Of a DNA stretch of 64,000 nucleotides, positions 55,822 to 61,669 are shown one piece after another. The translations under genes were made by a program, and so were the position numbers. Where the stretch lies: positions 65,332-129,331 of the forward strand of contig DBWR01000020.1 of NCBI GenBank assembly GCA_002309305.1, written 5' to 3'. Each line of letters starts with the position of its first letter. Positions within the stretch are counted from its first letter, which is position 1. Under the pieces are notes generated by a model, which did not search any database, was not told the DNA's origin, and worked only from the letters and a program-made list of their open reading frames with translations. This stretch comes from Treponema sp. UBA1233. GTDB taxonomy: Bacteria > Spirochaetota > Spirochaetia > Treponematales > Treponemataceae.

Positions 55822-56544
55822 CTAGTTATGATACAGGAGGAAGATTGCGGGCACTTTGTTGATTGGAGGCTCGGGTATTTTCTTCCATTCTTCAATTGAA
55901 TGAGTGTGGATGTATTCTTCCTCACAGGTAATTCCTGCGGCAATGCACAGCCTTGTGTCCTTCCTGCACACGGAGACGAGGGTTTCAAGCATCTTGAGGT
56001 TTCGGTAGGGAGCCTCTATGAAAAGCTGGGTTTGGTTTTCCTTCCACGCACGGCCTTCAAGAAGACGTATCTTTGCAGACCTTTCCCCCGGTTTTACAGG
56101 AAGATAGCCGTTGAACGCAAAACTCTGACCGTTGAATCCGCTTGCCATAACCGCCATAATCATTGACGAAGGCCCCGAAAGAGGAACCACCCTGACATTT
56201 TTCTTATGAGCCATTTCCACCACAAGGGCACCGGGATCTGCCACAGCCGGACATCCTGCCTCAGAGATTACGCCCATGTCCATGCCCTTTTTTGTAATGG
56301 GGTCCAGATATCCGCCGATTGTCTTTGGGTCTGTGTGCTCATTCAATTCATAGAATGTAAGGGTATCGATGTCGATGGAAGGAACTGATGCCTTGAGGAA
56401 ACGCCTTGCAGAACGTATGTTTTCCACTATAAAATGCTTGATTCCCGAGATTACCCCGGCGTTGTATTCAGGAAGGACCCTGGACACTGGTGTTTCGCCT
56501 AGAGTAACGGGAATCAAAAACAGAGACGCTTTTTTATCCGGCAT
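55822..56544 (-). CDS. RsmI-like SAM-dependent methyltransferase
   Basis: 240 residues of the tetrapyrrole methylase fold. Visible elements are GVISEAGCPAVADPGALVVE (SAM-binding loop), VVPLSGPSSMIMAVMASGFN and QTQLFIEAPYRNLKML. It lacks the N-terminal GTPIGNLxD motif of true RsmI, present in the gene at 60752-61486, so it is a second, divergent subfamily. RsmI methylates the ribose of C1402 in 16S rRNA; the target of this relative is not known. It lies 3 nt after the conserved unknown gene and before the kinase, in one operon. Confidence 0.85.
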   Translation of the reverse strand: MPDKKASLFLIPVTLGETPVSRVLPEYNAGVISGIKHFIVENIRSARRFLKASVPSIDIDTLTFYELNEHTDPKTIGGYLDPITKKGMDMGVISEAGCPAVADPGALVVEMAHKKNVRVVPLSGPSSMIMAVMASGFNGQSFAFNGYLPVKPGERSAKIRLLEGRAWKENQTQLFIEAPYRNLKMLETLVSVCRKDTRLCIAAGITCEEEYIHTHSIEEWKKIPEPPINKVPAIFLLYHN

Positions 56545-56547
56545 TTA

Positions 56548-58230
56548 TCAATAGCCGTCGCTCATGCTGCGGTTGATGTCACGCTGAACGAGTTCCGCAT
56601 AAACAAGGCTTCTCTTCTTGAGTTCGTCCTTGCGGTCCTGCGGGAACGGAAGATAACGCCAGAATATTGCACGAACTTCCTTTTCCAGCTTCTGGGTTCC
56701 GTTGGCTTCCTTTGTCATCCACAGGATATAGTCCTCGATAAAGTACTGCTTTACGTCGCCCTTCATCTTCTTGCCTTCAAAATACTGGTAGTACTGTCCT
56801 GTAAGACCGTCGCTCATCCAGTCGAATGAGGCCTTTTCCTTTGCAACCTGCCAGCGCAAGTCACCAACAGCGGTAAGACATGCAATCTTGAGGTTTCTCG
56901 GGTACATCGGGATTACGATGCGTCCACGGCTTGTAATGCGGTTAAAGCGGTCAAACGGCTCCCAGCAGAATCCTGAGTCTCCGTAGGTCGGAACCAAAAG
57001 AACATATGGCACGATGCGGTTTGGAATGTTGCGGTGAATGCGGCAGAAACAGTTCGGGTCGATTGATTCAATCCAAGTAAGCTCACGAAGGACATTCTCG
57101 CGGAATCCGGTATCCTTGTCCATGTTGTGGAAGAATTCCTTGGTCAAAATCGGGAACTGGTTACCCTGACGGCCACAAGTCATCTTAGCCATCTGGCGTA
57201 CTGTAGTCATTTCGGAAAGAATTTCATCAAGTCCAACGTTTACGGTTTCTTCCGGCAGTTCGGCAGCCTTTGCTTCCAGACTGTAGCGGATTTCCTTTGC
57301 TTCCTGGAGTTCCCTGAGGTATCCGGCAAGCTCCTTGTCCACCCTCTGAAGCTGATGGAATGTCTGGTTGATTTCGGCAAACATCTTGCGCTGCATGTCA
57401 CTGTACGGCTGCTTGTGATTGTCAAGGCCGATTACCGGCGGATGCTCAAAAAGCTGTGTGAGCTTATCCTGAACAAGGACTTCAAGACGTTCACGTTCAT
57501 TTTCCCTTGATGTCAAAAGGCTTTCTGAACTCTGGAATTTACCGTCGTTCTTGCTCTTTAGCTGCTGAAGGTACTGCTGGTCCGCTCCAGGTCCCCTTTT
57601 CTTCATGGGAACTTCGTCGGTTACACTCATGGTCAGACGGCCTGCGGCAATTTCCTTGAGCCACTCATCCATGTAGAGGATTGGTTCTCCGGTAGTGTTG
57701 TTCAAAATCGCGCGGGAAAAGAATTCCTTCTGGTCCGGTGTGAACAGTGACGGCAGAACCATACCATACCTCATGGCAAGCTTCTTGCACAATGGGGTTT
57801 TGGAACTGGCCATCTTTGGTGCAAGGGAACGCAAAAAGTTCCAGTATGCCGTAATAATCTGCTGGCGGTATACGGAACGGTCGTTTCTGTCCTGAGTCGT
57901 CAAGTATTTTGTAAGAAGCTGATGCAGGCGTGGTGCGCTTTCGTCCTCGCCCGTAAAGCATGTCTTGTAATATTTCGGGTCGTCAAAAACCGGATTCGGT
58001 TCATCCTCAAAGAATTTTTCCACCGGCTTGAATTTGCTGACACTCAAATCAACGTTTGGAATGCCTTCGTCATTGTCATCGGTGCTGTCCAAATCCCTTG
58101 AAGCACTTGGTACGGGCAATGCTGCGTCAAATTCATCCGCATCAACAGATGTTTCAGAATCTGTATTATCCGAAACCGTATCCCCCAACAGGGCCGCGAT
58201 TTCTGGATCAATGTCTTCAATTCCACTCAT
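56548..58230 (-). CDS. Conserved-looking unknown protein with acidic N-terminus
   Basis: 560 residues from ATG 58230 (GGAG 7 nt upstream; the GTG 12 nt earlier overlaps that site). I do not recognise the family. Residues 1-90 are acidic and low in complexity. About 215-345 is helical and coiled-coil-like with many charged residues (QLKSKNDGKFQSSESLL, LQRVDKELAGYLRELQEAK). The C-terminal 190 residues look globular and aromatic-rich (PYVLLVPTYGDSGFCWEPFD, ISRGR-type turns, DYILWMTKEANG). There is no signal peptide or TM. It is first in an operon with the RsmI-like and kinase genes and has a strong promoter, implying steady expression. A cytoplasmic structural or regulatory role is possible. Confidence 0.75.
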   Translation of the reverse strand: MSGIEDIDPEIAALLGDTVSDNTDSETSVDADEFDAALPVPSASRDLDSTDDNDEGIPNVDLSVSKFKPVEKFFEDEPNPVFDDPKYYKTCFTGEDESAPRLHQLLTKYLTTQDRNDRSVYRQQIITAYWNFLRSLAPKMASSKTPLCKKLAMRYGMVLPSLFTPDQKEFFSRAILNNTTGEPILYMDEWLKEIAAGRLTMSVTDEVPMKKRGPGADQQYLQQLKSKNDGKFQSSESLLTSRENERERLEVLVQDKLTQLFEHPPVIGLDNHKQPYSDMQRKMFAEINQTFHQLQRVDKELAGYLRELQEAKEIRYSLEAKAAELPEETVNVGLDEILSEMTTVRQMAKMTCGRQGNQFPILTKEFFHNMDKDTGFRENVLRELTWIESIDPNCFCRIHRNIPNRIVPYVLLVPTYGDSGFCWEPFDRFNRITSRGRIVIPMYPRNLKIACLTAVGDLRWQVAKEKASFDWMSDGLTGQYYQYFEGKKMKGDVKQYFIEDYILWMTKEANGTQKLEKEVRAIFWRYLPFPQDRKDELKKRSLVYAELVQRDINRSMSDGY

Positions 58231-58298
58231 TTTTATCTCCACTTAAGAACGACGGTCACAAAAAAATGACCAGCCGCCACTTTTCCTATAATATTCAT

Positions 58299-58327
58299 AT
58301 TATAACACGGGTTTTTCATTCTATCAA
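58299..58327 (-). promoter_or_regulatory. Promoter of the conserved unknown operon
   Basis: TTGATA (58322-58327), 17-nt spacer, TATAAT (58299-58304) on the minus strand; start codon about 70 nt downstream. Confidence 0.7.
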
Positions 58328-58349
58328 GTTGAAAGTAAACAAATTACAA

Positions 58350-59168
58350 TCATATTGGCTTTTCAAGCGAATTAACCCAGGCCTGCATCAGGATTCCAAA
58401 GGCGACACCCACGTTCAGGGATGCCTTGAGGCCGGTCATGGGGATGCTTACGGTTCCATGTGTGGCTCTGTTCAGGGCTTCGGGGCTTACTCCCAGCTCT
58501 TCCGACCCGATTATCACTATGCCCTTTTTGGGAAAATCAAACTCCTGAATCGGCGTCCCACCGGTTTCAAGTACAAATACCGGCATGTCCTGTGGCAGTT
58601 CATCCAGCGCCTTGCGTTCAAATCCCATGGTTTCTATGCATCCCATTCCGCTGCGGATTGCCTTGTTCTGCATGGGGTCAACGCACTGGGGCGAGATGTA
58701 CACTTTTTCACAGCCCATGGCCTCTGCAGTACGGAAAATTGAGCCCATGTTGAACGGAGAACGGATGTCTTCGGCATAAACGCACACACCGGGGAAAAAA
58801 TTTCTCTTTTCCACTGTCCATTTTTCGCTTGCATGAGGGGCAATCACAAGGTCCCATTCAGCGGGGAAGGTGCCCAAAACCTCCAGCAGGGCATTTCTTG
58901 CAATGTTGCATGTTCTTCTTTCGTCAAAGGGGTCTTCATTCAGCAGGTCTTGAAGTTGGGAGGCATAAACGGGATTCAGTTTGGGGTCTTCCAGGACGAT
59001 TTTAACCACAGCCTTGGTGTATTCCGCCCTTGTCATGGAAGAAAATGAATAGGAAAGCCCCGGCTCGGCTATTCCCGCAATGTCGCGTTCGAGTTCGCCA
59101 AAAGTCAGGGCCAGTTTCCGCCGTTTTTGTCCGGCCGAAAGTTGAAATAGTTTTTCCGGTGCAATCAT
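58350..59168 (-). CDS. SpoU/TrmH-family RNA 2'-O-methyltransferase
   Basis: 272 residues. An N-terminal ~110-residue helical extension (FQLSAGQKRRKLALTFGELE) precedes the SPOUT domain. The three SpoU motifs are present: SPFNMGSIFRTAEAMG (motif 1, with the catalytic Arg), IVIIGSEELGVSP (motif 2) and SIPMTGLKASLNVGVAFGIL (motif 3). It should methylate a ribose in tRNA or rRNA with SAM through a knotted dimer. It follows the Fe-ADH-like gene by 19 nt. The long N-terminal part is not the usual L30e-like RNA-binding domain, so the target is uncertain. Confidence 0.9.
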   Translation of the reverse strand: MIAPEKLFQLSAGQKRRKLALTFGELERDIAGIAEPGLSYSFSSMTRAEYTKAVVKIVLEDPKLNPVYASQLQDLLNEDPFDERRTCNIARNALLEVLGTFPAEWDLVIAPHASEKWTVEKRNFFPGVCVYAEDIRSPFNMGSIFRTAEAMGCEKVYISPQCVDPMQNKAIRSGMGCIETMGFERKALDELPQDMPVFVLETGGTPIQEFDFPKKGIVIIGSEELGVSPEALNRATHGTVSIPMTGLKASLNVGVAFGILMQAWVNSLEKPI

Positions 59169-59187
59169 TGGGCTGCAATAACCGGTA

Positions 59188-60336
59188 TCAGAATGCCTGC
59201 TTGATCAGGTCAAACAGGTCGTCACTCGTCATGCTGCGCTGAACCGTAGTAATCAGGTCTAGGTCTCCGCCGTCTTCTGCAGAAAGGGAGAGCTGTTCTA
59301 TGCTTACGTTCAAATCCTTTAAGCGTGCCGGGAGATTTGCCTTTGCAATGTGCTGCCTTACGTATTCGGCAAGGGCATCCACAGCATCGTTGTCGCTGGA
59401 ATCAGCAGGGGCCGCCCTTAGAATGCGTGAAATGCGTGCAAGCCTGTCGCTCCTGAATTTTGACGCATCCTCTATGATGTACGGGAACAGGATTGAAGTA
59501 ACCAGTGGCTTTGTAATCTTGAACCGTGAGTTTACGCAGAGGGAAATCAGTGAACCTGCACCAATTGAGCTGGAAGCCGCAGCAAGAGAAGCCATACAAC
59601 CCGCCTGGCTGTACAGAACTTCCTGTGGGGTTGTAATCGTAAGCGTCGGGGAACCGTCAATCGCATATCCCAAAAGCTCAACTGCCTTTTCCGCAATCAT
59701 GTCGCTGAAGAATGTCGCCTTTTGGCTCAGATATGCCTCGGTTGCAATGGACAGTGTTTCTATGGCCATGGCCGCCGTCTGGTTTTCCGTAAGGGTTACC
59801 GTCAGGTTGGGGTCAAAGAGTGCCAGTTTGCAGAGTCCTGGTGGGCTCTTGAGGAGTTTGATTTTAGATGAACGGGCATCTATCACCGGAGTCCTGTCCA
59901 TGAACAAAAAGTGATCGCGGATTGTCGTTGGAAGGGCAATCAGAGGAATCGGGGCGGTAGAAGTCGGAGCGCCGTCGATAAAGTCATAGACCTCATGGTT
60001 TTCGTGGTAGAGGGTGGCAACCGCACGTCCCACGTTTATGGCCTTTGAACCTCCCACTGCGATTATGCCGTGGATGTGGGCCTGACGTGCCAGAGAAAGT
60101 GCATTTGTAATGACTTCTGTGTCAGCACCTTCCGGAATTTCTTCAAAAACAAAAAAATCGATGCCGCGGTCTTCCAGTGATTTAGTCACCTTTTCCGCAT
60201 TGCCGACCTGCTTTAGGATGGGGTCGACAATCACCATGAATTTGCTGCCCCAGTCCTTTACATACTGACCAAGACGACTTGTGGTGTAAGAACCCAAAAC
60301 GATGTTAGGCTGAATTTTGAAAATAAAATCGGACAT
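59188..60336 (-). CDS. Fe-ADH-superfamily protein lacking metal ligands
   Basis: 382 residues, normal family length. The fold is recognisable: AVGGSKAINVGRAVA (94-107, for GGGSxxDxAKxxA), IPLIALPTT (130-138), ALFDPNLTVTLT (172-183) and ETLSIATEAYLS (193-204). Yet the ligands are gone: Asp/His of the DALTHAIEAY motif are E193 and I197, the GLGLVHALAH segment reads GSLISLCVNS and the PHG His is replaced (TKP, 275-277). The GTGSE loop is also absent. Binding of the Fe or Zn needed for hydride transfer is not expected. Possible roles are a sugar-phosphate or NAD sensor, or an enzyme of different mechanism. AGGAG precedes ATG 60336. Confidence 0.8.
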   Translation of the reverse strand: MSDFIFKIQPNIVLGSYTTSRLGQYVKDWGSKFMVIVDPILKQVGNAEKVTKSLEDRGIDFFVFEEIPEGADTEVITNALSLARQAHIHGIIAVGGSKAINVGRAVATLYHENHEVYDFIDGAPTSTAPIPLIALPTTIRDHFLFMDRTPVIDARSSKIKLLKSPPGLCKLALFDPNLTVTLTENQTAAMAIETLSIATEAYLSQKATFFSDMIAEKAVELLGYAIDGSPTLTITTPQEVLYSQAGCMASLAAASSSIGAGSLISLCVNSRFKITKPLVTSILFPYIIEDASKFRSDRLARISRILRAAPADSSDNDAVDALAEYVRQHIAKANLPARLKDLNVSIEQLSLSAEDGGDLDLITTVQRSMTSDDLFDLIKQAF

Positions 60337-60382
60337 TGCATACTCCTATGACCATTAACGGTATTTTCGACCGACATCTTGA

Positions 60383-60413
60383 CAAAAAAAAAGACGGAAC
60401 CAGGTTCCGCCTT
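60383..60413 (-). terminator. Terminator of rsmI-flgM
   Basis: Minus strand: AAGGCGGA, loop ACCTGGT, TCCGTCTT and a run of T. It ends the flgM transcript before the Fe-ADH-like gene. Confidence 0.85.
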
Positions 60414-60474
60414 TATTAGTGATGATGCAGCCATTGCTGACTGCCCGGCAAACGTTTACCCGTAAACACGGGTT

Positions 60475-60762
60475 TTACAGACCGTAAGCGCTCATTATGC
60501 GGTCGGCTGTTGCGGCAATTGTGGCCGGACTCAAGTAATTCGGATCCTGAATCTTAAGTTTAACCTGCTCTATCAATTGTGCACGCACATCTGGCGTTTC
60601 TGCAGCAACTTGATTCAGGTAATAGCTTTCTGCAAGTTCTTTTGCCTCATCAGATACAGAGATTTCATCTGAACCTGCGCGGTATGCACCAACGGCATTT
60701 GAGCGTCTTACATTCTGCAAATTATTAAGAGGATTAACCCCAGAAACCTTGTCAATCATCAT
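60475..60762 (-). CDS. flgM: FlgM-type anti-sigma-28 factor
   Basis: 95 residues from ATG 60762 (AGGAGG 9 nt upstream; a longer in-frame start lies inside rsmI without a ribosome site). The N-terminus MMIDKVSGVNPLNNLQNVRR and the C-terminal sigma-binding helices (DEISVSDEAKELAESYY, VRAQLIEQVKLKIQDPNYL, ATADRIMSAYGL) match spirochaetal FlgM. It holds back sigma-28 (FliA) until the flagellar hook is complete. The start overlaps the rsmI stop by 11 nt, so translation is likely coupled to rsmI. A promoter inside rsmI cannot be excluded. Confidence 0.88.
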   Translation of the reverse strand: MMIDKVSGVNPLNNLQNVRRSNAVGAYRAGSDEISVSDEAKELAESYYLNQVAAETPDVRAQLIEQVKLKIQDPNYLSPATIAATADRIMSAYGL

Positions 60763-61486
60763 AGTAACCTTCCTCCTTAATATTATCGGAGTATTCATTT
60801 AAAAGTTTAACATTTTTATTACTTGAAATAAAAATTGCAAACTCGCCTAAAACCTTGCTTCTTGACGAATAATCCGCAAGAATTTCACCCGCGGGACCGT
60901 CATTTATCTCTTCGTGAACCTTGGTAAGCTCACGCCCCACCACAATGCGGCGATTTGAATCAATATCCGCAATGTCCTGCAACAATTTTACCACACGATA
61001 GGGGCTTTCGTAAAGTACTATTGCGGCATCCTGAGTCATAAGTTCCCTGAGCCTGCTTCTGCGCCGCCCCGGCTTTGGAGACAGGAATCCCTCAAAAATC
61101 AGGGTCTTTCCCCCCGCTCCGGCCACCGAAACAAGGGCTGCAAAGGCACTCGGACCCGGTACAGGAATGACTTTATGCCCCGCCTTACGCACAAGACCGG
61201 CCAGAACAGCCCCGGGATCGCTTATTCCCGGTTCACCGGCATCGCTTGCATAGGCCACAGTCTGCCCCTGATCCAGTATTTCAATTATTTTTTTTGCGGC
61301 AAATTCCTCGTTTTGAGCCCTGCAGCTGACCATAGGCTTACGGATTTCAAAGTGAGTCAGCAGTTCCAGAGTGTGGCGTGTATCTTCCGCTGCCACCACA
61401 TCAACCGCCTTAAAAGTCTCCAGCGCCCGGAACGTAATGTCCCCAAGGTTTCCGATGGGAGTTCCGACTATGTATAATTCTGACAC
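60752..61486 (-). CDS. rsmI: 16S rRNA 2'-O-ribose C1402 methyltransferase RsmI
   Basis: 244 residues from GTG 61486. The family motifs are complete: ELYIVGTPIGNLGDITFRAL at the start, VAAEDTRHT, VAYASDAGEPGISDPGA, VIPVPGPSAFAAL and IVLYESPYRV. It methylates the ribose of C1402 in 16S rRNA. GTG 61486 is chosen because ELYIVGTP is the usual N-terminus and a TATAAT box ends 6 nt before it; the upstream GTG 61501 would overlap that -10 box. The gene is divergent from ftsK and overlaps flgM downstream. Confidence 0.93.
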   Translation of the reverse strand: MSELYIVGTPIGNLGDITFRALETFKAVDVVAAEDTRHTLELLTHFEIRKPMVSCRAQNEEFAAKKIIEILDQGQTVAYASDAGEPGISDPGAVLAGLVRKAGHKVIPVPGPSAFAALVSVAGAGGKTLIFEGFLSPKPGRRRSRLRELMTQDAAIVLYESPYRVVKLLQDIADIDSNRRIVVGRELTKVHEEINDGPAGEILADYSSRSKVLGEFAIFISSNKNVKLLNEYSDNIKEEGYYDD

Positions 61487-61492
61487 GAATTT

Positions 61493-61521
61493 ATTATACA
61501 CCTCAAAGCCTTATAAAACAA
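61493..61521 (-). promoter_or_regulatory. Promoter of rsmI-flgM
   Basis: TTGTTT (61516-61521), 17-nt spacer, TATAAT (61493-61498); six nt to GTG 61486, predicting a leaderless transcript. Confidence 0.55.
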
Positions 61522-61669
61522 TACATCATTTTGCGTTATTTTTGCTAAAAAAGGACTTAAAAAAAGCCGATAAATAAAATAACTGGGGATAAATTGTCTT
61601 GATATGGTCCGTCTCAAGAGTTCTTCTGGGACGGATCTTATGTTCTAGACAAAAAACAGGGTGGGAAGA

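Noticed and set aside
58056..58742. 228-codon plus-strand frame spanning two minus-strand genes
   Set aside because: Runs across the promoter and starts of real genes; His/Phe-rich nonsense composition.
59300..59914. 204-codon plus-strand frame inside the Fe-ADH-like gene
   Set aside because: Antisense shadow without start signal or recognisable domain.
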